From: Aliiruegeria haliotis
GTDB taxonomy: Bacteria > Pseudomonadota > Alphaproteobacteria > Rhodobacterales > Rhodobacteraceae
DNA length: 64,000 bases
NCBI RefSeq assembly: GCF_003003255.1
Contig: NZ_PVTD01000004.1
Span: 186,001-250,000 of the forward strand
Direction of reading: 5' to 3'
Within the stretch, counting starts at the first letter, position 1. Every line of letters starts with the position of its first letter. The notes beneath the pieces are model-generated. The model saw only the letters and a program-made list of their open reading frames with translations. It searched no databases and was not told where the DNA came from. The translations under genes were made by a program, and so were the position numbers. Positions 1 to 7,236 of this stretch are shown here, in pieces.

Positions 1-146
1 AACATACTCCTCCCCCCGTTCTCGGCCAGGTTGCGCCGCCTCCTCGCCCAACGCTGCAAGGGGCGCTGTGGCTCGCCTGCTTCCTCTCGGTTCCGGTGTT
101 CCTGCTCCTGACTGCGGCAGAGTGGACATGCCGCTGGATCTTCTGA
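1..146 (+). CDS. 3' end of an unidentified gene, possible membrane protein (partial)
   Basis: A frame is open from the window edge to a TGA at 144-146, giving about 47 residues. They begin Pro-rich and end with a hydrophobic run (LWLACFLSVPVFLLLTAAEW) that could be one membrane helix followed by a short Trp/Arg tail. The start lies outside the window and I cannot name a family. It may be a chance open frame, so confidence is low. Confidence 0.3.
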   Translation, partial: HTPPPVLGQVAPPPRPTLQGALWLACFLSVPVFLLLTAAEWTCRWIF

Positions 147-286
147 CGCCGCATCCCATTTCCGCTCTTTTCCTCGGCCCGATCCGGCAGTAGAGCCACC
201 GGGCTGGGCTGTCGCCCGGGGCCTTCACGGATGCAATCCAGATCCGCAAGCCCCGCGCGTGGGCAATCGGGAAAGAGGACATCAGC

Positions 287-1096
287 GTGGCGCATATCAT
301 CATCGTCGGCAACGAGAAGGGCGGCTCCGGGAAATCCACCACCTCCATGCATGTCGCAACGGCACTGTCGCGGATGGGTCATCGCGTGGGGACGCTCGAC
401 CTCGACCTGCGTCAGCAAAGCCTCGGACGCTATCTGGAAAACCGCCGGGCCTATTGCTCTGCCAACGGCCTGACCCTCGCAACCCCGCATTTCATGCAGT
501 TGCCTGAGATCGCAGAGCAGGACGTGCCGCAAGGGGTCAACCCACAGGATCATCGCCTGTCCATTGCAGTCGAGATGTTGGAGGCAGACCACGACTTCGT
601 GTTGATCGACTGTCCCGGTTCACACACGCGCCTGAGCAAGCTCGCCCACTCCATGGCCGACACGCTCATCACGCCACTCAACGACAGTTTCGTCGATTTC
701 GACCTGTTGGCGCGGACCCGTCCGGAGGATGGTGCCATTCTCGGACCGTCTGTCTACTCGGAGATGGTCTGGAGTGCACGGCAATCCCGCGCGGAGGCCG
801 GGCTGCCGCCGATCGACTGGATCGTCACCCGAAACCGCCTTGGCTCGCAGCAGATGCACAACAAACGCAAGGTCGGCGAGGCGCTGGGAAAGCTGTCGAA
901 ACGGATCGGCTTTCGCGTGTCACACGGGTTCAGCGAGCGGGTCGTGTTCCGGGAGCTGTTCCCGCGTGGCCTGACATTGCTGGACCTGCGGGATATCGGG
1001 GCGGACCGGCTGAACCTGTCGAACATTGCTGCCCGCCAGGAGCTCCGCGACCTGATCACGGTTCTGAACCTGCCGGACGTGCAGGTGAAATTCTAG
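287..1096 (+). CDS. mipZ: Division-plane positioning ATPase MipZ
   Basis: This 269-residue ParA/MinD-superfamily P-loop ATPase is recognised as MipZ, which in alphaproteobacteria forms a gradient from the ParB-bound origin and blocks FtsZ assembly near the poles. The deviant Walker A motif NEKGGSGKST lies at residues 9-18, with Lys11 as the signature lysine and Lys16 in the P-loop. A Walker-B-like strand ending in LIDCPG follows near residue 105. The C-terminal half carries the long MipZ-specific region (VSHGFSERVVFRELFPRGLT). The length matches the family. The start ATG at 287 puts the P-loop at the usual distance from the N-terminus. It is monocistronic here and converges with the next gene, only 16 bp away. 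No parAB lies in the window. Confidence 0.93.
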   Translation: MAHIIIVGNEKGGSGKSTTSMHVATALSRMGHRVGTLDLDLRQQSLGRYLENRRAYCSANGLTLATPHFMQLPEIAEQDVPQGVNPQDHRLSIAVEMLEADHDFVLIDCPGSHTRLSKLAHSMADTLITPLNDSFVDFDLLARTRPEDGAILGPSVYSEMVWSARQSRAEAGLPPIDWIVTRNRLGSQQMHNKRKVGEALGKLSKRIGFRVSHGFSERVVFRELFPRGLTLLDLRDIGADRLNLSNIAARQELRDLITVLNLPDVQVKF

Positions 1097-1112
1097 TAAC
1101 CGGCGCCTTGCC

Positions 1113-1700
1113 TCAGGCGAGGCGTGCGAGACGTTGCACGAAGGGATCGGCGGCCAGGCGTGCCTCGGCGCGGCGGGACAGCTTGAGGTCCCGGGACCAT
1201 TCACCACCAAGCTTCAGCGCGGAACACAGGGCGGCGCGCCCGGACGACATCCGGCGGCGGGTTTCGGGGTCTCCGACCACATGCAGACGTGCCTTGGGCG
1301 CCGCCTGCAACCGGATCCGGCGAATGGCGTCTGCCGCCTGACGGCTCGGCCGCTGGGTTGTCGCGCCAGCGGACTCGACCCGCGACGGCTTGACCGGGGC
1401 CAGTGCGGCCAGAAGCGCGGACGTGCCATCGGACCCATCTGTCATCTCGGGCACATAGGGTGCGATGCGGATGCAGGCGCCCTGCTGGCGTCGGGCATCC
1501 CGGGCCTGTGCCGATTGGCTGTGGAACAGCAGAAGCACGCCCAACAGGGCGGATCCCGATCCCAGAAGACCGGGCAACGCCGCGAACTCCGGCAGGTTGT
1601 TCTGAACGTATTCCATCGAGCCGCAAAGGATGGCGCCAAACCCGATCAACGGGATCGCGGCCACACGGCTCAGGCGGGTCTTTCCACTGGCTATGGTCAC
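1113..1700 (-). CDS. Small membrane protein of unknown function, two TM helices
   Basis: A 195-residue protein that I do not recognise. Two hydrophobic stretches near residues 11-27 (SRVAAIPLIGFGAILCG) and 39-59 (AALPGLLGSGSALLGVLLLF) probably form a helical hairpin. A basic, Arg/Ala-rich tail of about 130 residues follows, likely cytosolic. The layout (short membrane anchor plus polar tail) gives no enzymatic hint. Several other frames are open here because the DNA is GC-rich; this one is preferred because of its membrane segments and because it fits exactly between mipZ and the LacI gene. Confidence 0.6.
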   Translation of the reverse strand: MTIASGKTRLSRVAAIPLIGFGAILCGSMEYVQNNLPEFAALPGLLGSGSALLGVLLLFHSQSAQARDARRQQGACIRIAPYVPEMTDGSDGTSALLAALAPVKPSRVESAGATTQRPSRQAADAIRRIRLQAAPKARLHVVGDPETRRRMSSGRAALCSALKLGGEWSRDLKLSRRAEARLAADPFVQRLARLA

Positions 1701-1832
1701 GTCGGATCTCCCTTGTTCCTAGCTTGACGCTAGGCAGAGATCGCGGCTGGTTTGTGGCACGTGTCGGGAGCTTTCTGGCCACTTTTGGGACCTGACCCGA
1801 ACCCGCCGCGACCATCGCACAGGCGGCGAGCC

Positions 1833-2849
1833 TCAGAAGAGCGATTCGGCGGGCCGGGATTCCCGGGCCACTTCCAGGGCCTGCATCGGAGCAAGGTCCG
1901 GTCGCTCGATGGCGCGGATCCCGGCCTTGGCGAGAAACTCGCCGGCGGAGATCACATCCTCGTGGACCGTCATCACCTCGCGCCGGAAAAAGCACAGCAA
2001 GGGCGCCGATTCCTTGGCGAAGACATCAATCTCCTTGCCGAGGGTCAGCCCGACATGTTCCAGCGCAGCCACCGCCGCAATCGCGGAGATCGTCGACGGG
2101 GCGACAATCGCATCGACCGGCGGGCCCGAAACCAGCCGCTCCGCAAGGCCTGCACGCATCAGAGCGTTCGGGGCGTGGCTGTCCACCCCTTTCAGGATTT
2201 CGAGCTCCAACCCCTTCGCCGACAGCGCAGCCTTGGCCCCGTCGATCATGTGCAGGCTGTAGCTCTGGTCGCGTGGTGGTGCAATCAACAGGAAGGCCCG
2301 GCGCCCGTTGCGCAGCAGCCGGTTGGCGGCAATTTCACCGAAGGCCCGGTTGTCGAAATCGAAATAGGCATGTTCGCGACACCACCGGGTCCGGCCATAG
2401 GTCACGAAGGGGAAATTCCGCTCCATCAGGTAGGAGATCCGCGGGTCCTCATGTTCGATCTGGTTCATGATGATCGCGTCGGCGGATCGGGTCTCCACGA
2501 TATAGCGGACCGGGTCCAGCCGATCCTCGTTCTTCGTGTAAGGCGTAACGATCATGTGGTAGGGGGTCGTGCGCAGCGTTTGCGCGATGGAGGCGATCAG
2601 CCGCCCGGTGTGATCGTCAATCGAATCGACCTCGGTCGACAACACGATGGAGATCACGTTGGTCTTGCCGGTCCGCAGGCGGACACCCGCCCGGTTCGGA
2701 ACATACCCGACCTCCGCCGCGATGCGCCGGACCGTCTGCTTGGTCTTTTCACCGATATCCGGCGCGTCCTTGAGCGCCCGCGAAACCGTGGGCACGGCAA
2801 AGCCGCTCAGCTCTGAAATTGTCTTCAACGTAGGGCGTTTGGCAGTCAT
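1833..2849 (-). CDS. LacI-family transcriptional regulator of the sugar operon
   Basis: A 338-residue LacI/GalR-type repressor. The N-terminal helix-turn-helix (TLKTISELSGFAVPTVSRAL, residues 7-26) and hinge (VGYVPNRAGVRLRTGKTNVI) are followed by a periplasmic-binding-protein-like effector domain. The frame is open further upstream, but ATG 2849 puts the HTH at the canonical distance from the N-terminus and is preferred. The gene diverges from the CUT1 ABC/beta-mannosidase operon, and the 183-bp divergent region holds two 14-bp operator-like boxes (2983-3017). It most likely represses the sugar operon until its inducer, probably a mannoside or its product, is present. The inducer is inferred from context only. 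Confidence 0.9.
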   Translation of the reverse strand: MTAKRPTLKTISELSGFAVPTVSRALKDAPDIGEKTKQTVRRIAAEVGYVPNRAGVRLRTGKTNVISIVLSTEVDSIDDHTGRLIASIAQTLRTTPYHMIVTPYTKNEDRLDPVRYIVETRSADAIIMNQIEHEDPRISYLMERNFPFVTYGRTRWCREHAYFDFDNRAFGEIAANRLLRNGRRAFLLIAPPRDQSYSLHMIDGAKAALSAKGLELEILKGVDSHAPNALMRAGLAERLVSGPPVDAIVAPSTISAIAAVAALEHVGLTLGKEIDVFAKESAPLLCFFRREVMTVHEDVISAGEFLAKAGIRAIERPDLAPMQALEVARESRPAESLF

Positions 2850-2982
2850 CTTTGGCTGTCGTTTTCTTTCACTGGGGGCGCAGGAACAATCGTGTTCGCC
2901 CCAAATATCGCCGCTCTCACGTATCGAGACAGTTACCCCAATCAGGACCGAATTGCGTGGGATTCCCGCTTGATTTTGAAAT

Positions 2983-3017
2983 CTACATCGTTTTAGGCTC
3001 CGGCTACAACGATTTAG
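2983..3017. promoter_or_regulatory. Tandem LacI-type operator boxes
   Basis: Two near-identical 14-mers occur at 2983-2996 (CTACATCGTTTTAG) and 3004-3017 (CTACAACGATTTAG), differing at only two positions. Each is an imperfect palindrome around a central CG, as LacI-family operators are. Their centres are 21 bp apart, two helical turns, so two dimers would sit on the same DNA face. They lie just upstream of the GTG start at 3033 (GGGAGG ribosome site at 3021-3026), where bound repressor would block transcription. Assignment to the divergent LacI protein is inferred. Confidence 0.6.
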
Positions 3018-3032
3018 TTTGGGAGGACAATC

Positions 3033-4262
3033 GTGAAAACCATTGCCGGAATCCTGGCAGCCACCGCGCTGACCAGTGTGAGCGCACATGCCGCTGACCT
3101 TGAAGTCACCCACTGGTGGACCTCAGGCGGCGAGGCCGCAGCCGTTGCCGAGTTTGCAAAGGCCTTCAACGAGGGTACGGAGCACAATTGGGTCGATGGC
3201 GCCATCGCCGGATCCGGCGGCACCGCACGTCCAATCATCGTCAGCCGAATCCTCGGCGGCGACCCGATGGGTGCCACCCAGCTCAACCACGGCCGGCAGG
3301 CCGAGGAGCTTGTCGAGGCGGGCCTCATGATGGACCTGACCGAGATCGCCGAGGCCGAAGGCTGGAAGGACGTCGTCAACCCGCCATCGCTGCTCGATGC
3401 CTGTACGCTCGACGGGAGGATCTACTGCGCGCCGATCAACATCCATTCCTGGCAATGGATGTGGCTGAGCCACAAGGCCTACGAAGATGCCGGTCTCGAC
3501 GTGCCGCAGAACTGGGACGAGTTCGTCGCCTCCGCGCCGCAACTTGCCGAAGCCGGGAAGATCCCGTTGGCCGTGGGCGGCCAGGCCTGGCAGTCCAACG
3601 GCGCATTCGGCGTGATGTCGATCGCTATCGCTGGTATCGACGCCTGGACCGACGTCTTCGTCAACAAGAACGAAGAGACTGTCATGGGGCCGGAGTACAC
3701 CAAGGTCTTCGAGGCCGCAGCCGTTGCCCGCGAGCTTTCGAAGGACACGAAGGTGCAGGATTGGAACCAGGCAACGAACCTGGTGATCACCGGTCAGGCC
3801 GGTGCGCAGATCATGGGCGACTGGGCGCAGGGCGAATTTGCCGTGGCCGGTCAGGTCGCTGGCGAGGACTACACCTGTCTGCCTGGCCTCGGTGCAAACG
3901 AGGTGATCGATACCGGCGGTGACGCCTTTTACTTCCCCGTCAACGACGACCCGGAAATCACTGCCGCCCAGAAGGAACTCGCCTCGATCCTGATGTCCAA
4001 GGAAGCGCAAGTCGCCTTCAACCTCAAGAAGGGCTCGTTGCCGGTGCGTGGTGATGTCGACCTTTCGGCCGCCAATGACTGCATGAAGAAGGGCCTGAAG
4101 ATCCTGGCCGATGGCGGCACCGTGCCGTCGGGCGACATGGCCCTTTCGCGCGACATCCTCGACGAGTTGGAAGACCTGTTGACCGAGTTCTGGTCGGATC
4201 ATTCCTACAGTCCGGAAGACGCCCAGAAGGCCTATGCCGAGATCATCTCGCGCGCCGAATGA
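3033..4262 (+). CDS. ABC sugar importer, periplasmic substrate-binding protein (CUT1)
   Basis: A 409-residue extracellular solute-binding protein family 1 member. The start is GTG 3033 behind GGGAGG, and a Sec signal peptide covers residues 1-20 (MKTIAGILAATALTSVSAHA). The mature protein opens with LEVTHWWTSGGE, typical of the glucose/mannose-type branch, followed by many aromatic residues (IHSWQWMW) likely to stack on sugar rings. It is the first gene of an operon with two permeases, an ATPase and a GH2 enzyme. The ligand is therefore probably a mannoside or short manno-oligosaccharide, by inference. A stem-loop after its stop codon may favour its expression over the permeases. Confidence 0.9.
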   Translation: MKTIAGILAATALTSVSAHAADLEVTHWWTSGGEAAAVAEFAKAFNEGTEHNWVDGAIAGSGGTARPIIVSRILGGDPMGATQLNHGRQAEELVEAGLMMDLTEIAEAEGWKDVVNPPSLLDACTLDGRIYCAPINIHSWQWMWLSHKAYEDAGLDVPQNWDEFVASAPQLAEAGKIPLAVGGQAWQSNGAFGVMSIAIAGIDAWTDVFVNKNEETVMGPEYTKVFEAAAVARELSKDTKVQDWNQATNLVITGQAGAQIMGDWAQGEFAVAGQVAGEDYTCLPGLGANEVIDTGGDAFYFPVNDDPEITAAQKELASILMSKEAQVAFNLKKGSLPVRGDVDLSAANDCMKKGLKILADGGTVPSGDMALSRDILDELEDLLTEFWSDHSYSPEDAQKAYAEIISRAE

Positions 4263-4280
4263 TCGTCTGAGCGACTACGG

Positions 4281-4299
4281 GCCCGGTCATTGATCGGGC
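4281..4299 (+). other. Intercistronic stem-loop after the binding-protein gene
   Basis: The 19-nt element GCCCGGTCATTGATCGGGC folds into an 8-9 bp stem with one G-T wobble. It lies 18 bp downstream of the binding-protein stop codon and before the permease ribosome site. No T-tract follows, so it is more likely a processing or 3'-end-stabilising hairpin than a full terminator. Confidence 0.45.
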
Positions 4300-4339
4300 T
4301 CGCACCCACCAGGGCCGTCGCGACCGGCCGGAGGTTTCC

Positions 4340-5266
4340 ATGCGCACCACCGACACACCCCCCGCCCTGCGGGAGGACAGCAGCCGTCCACCCAACCCGC
4401 TGTTCCGCAACCTCACCGCCAAGCTCGCGTCCCTACCGATGGTGCTGACCGCCCTGGTGGTTTTCGTCGGCTGCACCGGCTGGACAATCGTCCATTCCTT
4501 TACCGGCTCGAAGCTTCTGCCCAAGCTCAAGTGGGTCGGCTTCGACCAATACGAGAAACTCTGGAACACACGCCGTTGGCTGGTTTCGATCGAAAACCTC
4601 GCACTCTACGGTATCTTCTCGCTCTGCTTCACGCTCGTGATCGGCTTCACGCTCGCCGCCCTTCTGGATCGCAAGATCCGCTTCGAGGCGGCATTCCGCA
4701 CCATCTTCCTCTATCCCTTCGCGCTCAGCTTCATCGTCACCGGCCTGGTGTGGCAATGGATCCTGAACCCGGACCTCGGCATACAGAGTGTCGTGCGGTC
4801 GATGGGTTTCACGAGCTTCGAGTTCGACCCGCTCTACAACGCTTCCATCGTCATCTACGGCCTGCTGATCGCCGGGCTCTGGCAGGGCACGGGCTTCGTG
4901 ATGGTCATCATGCTCGCCGGGTTGCGTGGCATTGACGAAGATGTCTGGAAGGCCGCGCGGGTCGACGGCATCCCGGTCTGGAAGACCTACGTTCGCGTCA
5001 TCATCCCGATGATGCGCCCGGTCTTCATCACCGCGCTGGTCGTGATCACCTCCGGCATCATCAAGGTCTATGACCTGGTGGTGGCCATGACCGCTGGCGG
5101 TCCCGGCATCGCCTCCGAAGTGCCTGCGAAATACGTCTATGACCGCATGTTCTCCAGTCAGAATCTCGGGCAGGGCTTCGCGGCCTCCACCATGATGCTG
5201 CTGGCCGTGGTCGTCGTTCTGATCCCCTGGGCCTATCTCGAATTCGGAGGCAAGAAGCATGACTGA
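4340..5266 (+). CDS. ABC sugar importer, inner-membrane permease 1 (MalF-like)
   Basis: A 308-residue CUT1 permease with six predicted membrane helices. The cytoplasmic coupling loop carries the EAA-type motif (DEDVWKAARVDGIPVWKTYV, about residues 200-219) that contacts the ATPase. A GGAGG site precedes ATG 4340. The polar N-terminal 30 residues are cytosolic. The 3' end overlaps the next permease by 8 bp, indicating translational coupling. It would pair with the next gene as a heterodimeric channel. Confidence 0.9.
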   Translation: MRTTDTPPALREDSSRPPNPLFRNLTAKLASLPMVLTALVVFVGCTGWTIVHSFTGSKLLPKLKWVGFDQYEKLWNTRRWLVSIENLALYGIFSLCFTLVIGFTLAALLDRKIRFEAAFRTIFLYPFALSFIVTGLVWQWILNPDLGIQSVVRSMGFTSFEFDPLYNASIVIYGLLIAGLWQGTGFVMVIMLAGLRGIDEDVWKAARVDGIPVWKTYVRVIIPMMRPVFITALVVITSGIIKVYDLVVAMTAGGPGIASEVPAKYVYDRMFSSQNLGQGFAASTMMLLAVVVVLIPWAYLEFGGKKHD

Positions 5267-6161
5267 CGCCGCCCGCCTCCTCGATGGGCCACGCGGCCCC
5301 AAGCCGACCCGACGCCTGTCGCGCCGCAATATCATCCTCTACGGAACGCTGAGCGTCATGGCGCTCTACTACGCGCTGCCACTCTACGTGATGGTCGTCA
5401 CCTCGCTGAAGGGGATGCCCGAGATCCGGATGGGCAACATCTTTGCCCCACCTGTGGAGATCACGTTCGAGCCTTGGGTCAAGGCGTGGTCGGAAGCCTG
5501 CACCGGCATCAATTGTGACGGCCTCTCGCGCGGCTTCTGGAACTCGGTGCAGATCCTGGTCCCGTCGGTGATCCTCTCGATCGCCGTGGCTTCCGTGAAC
5601 GGATACGCACTCTCGAAATGGCGTTTCCCTGGCTCCGAGGTCTTCTTCACCATCCTGATGATCGGTGTCTTCATCCCCTACCAGGTAATGATCTACCCGA
5701 TCGTGATCCTGCTGCGAGAACTCGGTCTCTATGGTTCGCTCTGGGGGCTGGTTCTGGTGCACACGATCTTCGGCATGCCGCTGCTCACACTGCTGTTCCG
5801 CAACTACTTCACCTCCGTTCCGGACGAGCTTTTCAAGGCCGCCCGGGTCGATGGCGCCGGTTTCTGGGGCATCTACTTCCGCATCATGCTACCGATGGCG
5901 CTGCCGATCCTTGTGGTGGCGATGATCCTTCAGGTCACGGGCATCTGGAACGATTTCCTCTTCGGCGTGATCTACACCAAGCCGGAAATCTACCCGATGA
6001 CCGTGCAACTCAACAACATCGTCAACTCGGTTCAGGGCGTGAAGGAATACAACGTCAACATGGCGGCGACGTTGCTGACCGGCCTCGTGCCGCTCACCAT
6101 CTACTTCATCTCCGGAAAACTGTTCGTGCGCGGCATCGCTGCCGGCGCCGTGAAGGGGTAA
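5259..6161 (+). CDS. ABC sugar importer, inner-membrane permease 2 (MalG-like)
   Basis: A 300-residue CUT1 permease of the MalG type. There are six predicted helices, a long periplasmic loop after helix 1 (PPVEITFEPWVKAWSEAC), and the EAA loop DELFKAARVDGAGFWGIYFR near residue 190. Translation is coupled to the previous permease through an 8-bp overlap. The C-terminus ends RGIAAGAVKG, a conserved tail in MalG-like proteins that enters the translocation path. Confidence 0.9.
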   Translation: MTDAARLLDGPRGPKPTRRLSRRNIILYGTLSVMALYYALPLYVMVVTSLKGMPEIRMGNIFAPPVEITFEPWVKAWSEACTGINCDGLSRGFWNSVQILVPSVILSIAVASVNGYALSKWRFPGSEVFFTILMIGVFIPYQVMIYPIVILLRELGLYGSLWGLVLVHTIFGMPLLTLLFRNYFTSVPDELFKAARVDGAGFWGIYFRIMLPMALPILVVAMILQVTGIWNDFLFGVIYTKPEIYPMTVQLNNIVNSVQGVKEYNVNMAATLLTGLVPLTIYFISGKLFVRGIAAGAVKG

Positions 6162-6165
6162 CGCA

Positions 6166-7236
6166 ATGCACTCCGTCTCCATTCGCTCGCTCGACCTTCA
6201 CTTCGGTGCGGTGAAGGTCCTGCAAAACCTCGACCTTGATATCCACGACGGGGAGTTTCTCGTGCTGCTGGGCTCGTCGGGGTGCGGGAAATCCACGCTG
6301 CTCAACTGCATCGCCGGCCTGCTCGACGTGACCGACGGGCAGATCTTTATCAAGGACCGGAACGTGACATGGATGGAGCCCTCCGAACGTGGCATCGGCA
6401 TGGTCTTCCAATCCTACGCGCTCTATCCGCAGATGACGGTCGAAGGGAACCTGTCCTTCGGCCTGAAGAACGCCCGTATGCCGCGCGCAGAGATCGACGA
6501 GCGGGTGGCCCGGGCAGCCAGGATCCTTCAGATCGAGCCATTGCTGAAACGCAAACCCGGTGCGCTCTCCGGCGGACAGCGCCAGCGCGTGGCGATAGGT
6601 CGGGCGCTTGTGCGCGACGTGGACGTGTTCCTGTTCGACGAGCCGCTCTCGAACCTTGACGCCAAGCTTCGGGCCGACCTTCGGGTCGAGATCAAGCGCC
6701 TGCATCAGAAGCTCTCCAACACGATGATCTACGTCACCCATGACCAGGTCGAGGCGATGACGCTCGCAGACCGGATCGCAATCATGAAGGGGGGCCAGAT
6801 CATGCAGCTGGCGACCCCGGCAGAGATCTACAACAGGCCCGGCAACAAGTATGTCGCCGACTTCATCGGCAGCCCGTCGATGAACTTTCTGGAGGGCGAC
6901 CTTTCCGACGGGCACTTCACCACCGGTGGCGAGAACCTCGATATCACCGGCTATCCCTTCGAGGGCCCGGCGACCGGTGCGGCGACCCTGGGCGTGCGTC
7001 CCGAACATGTTGCCACCGGGCACGACCTTCAGGGGCTTCCGATTCAAGCCGAGGTTGCCGTCGAACTGGTCGAGCCCATGGGCTCCGACACCCTGGTCTG
7101 GACGACCTTCGCCGGGCAGAGCTTCCGCTTCCGGATGGATGGGCAGGCAGAGGTGCGCGAGCGCGACACGATCCGTATTGGGATCGACCCCGCAAAGGCT
7201 TCCTTTTTCGACAAGGCTTCGGAACTCCGACTATGA
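6166..7236 (+). CDS. ABC sugar importer, ATP-binding subunit (UgpC/MsmX type)
   Basis: A 356-residue carbohydrate-importer ATPase. It has Walker A GSSGCGKST near residue 38, the Q-loop in VFQSYALYPQMTV, signature LSGGQRQRVAIGRAL near residue 133, Walker B VFLFDEPLSNLDAK and the H-loop TH-D. A C-terminal OB-fold (TOBE-like) regulatory domain follows from about residue 235, as in MalK/UgpC. It starts 4 bp after the permease gene and its stop overlaps the beta-mannosidase start (ATGA), so all are one transcript. Confidence 0.93.
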   Translation: MHSVSIRSLDLHFGAVKVLQNLDLDIHDGEFLVLLGSSGCGKSTLLNCIAGLLDVTDGQIFIKDRNVTWMEPSERGIGMVFQSYALYPQMTVEGNLSFGLKNARMPRAEIDERVARAARILQIEPLLKRKPGALSGGQRQRVAIGRALVRDVDVFLFDEPLSNLDAKLRADLRVEIKRLHQKLSNTMIYVTHDQVEAMTLADRIAIMKGGQIMQLATPAEIYNRPGNKYVADFIGSPSMNFLEGDLSDGHFTTGGENLDITGYPFEGPATGAATLGVRPEHVATGHDLQGLPIQAEVAVELVEPMGSDTLVWTTFAGQSFRFRMDGQAEVRERDTIRIGIDPAKASFFDKASELRL

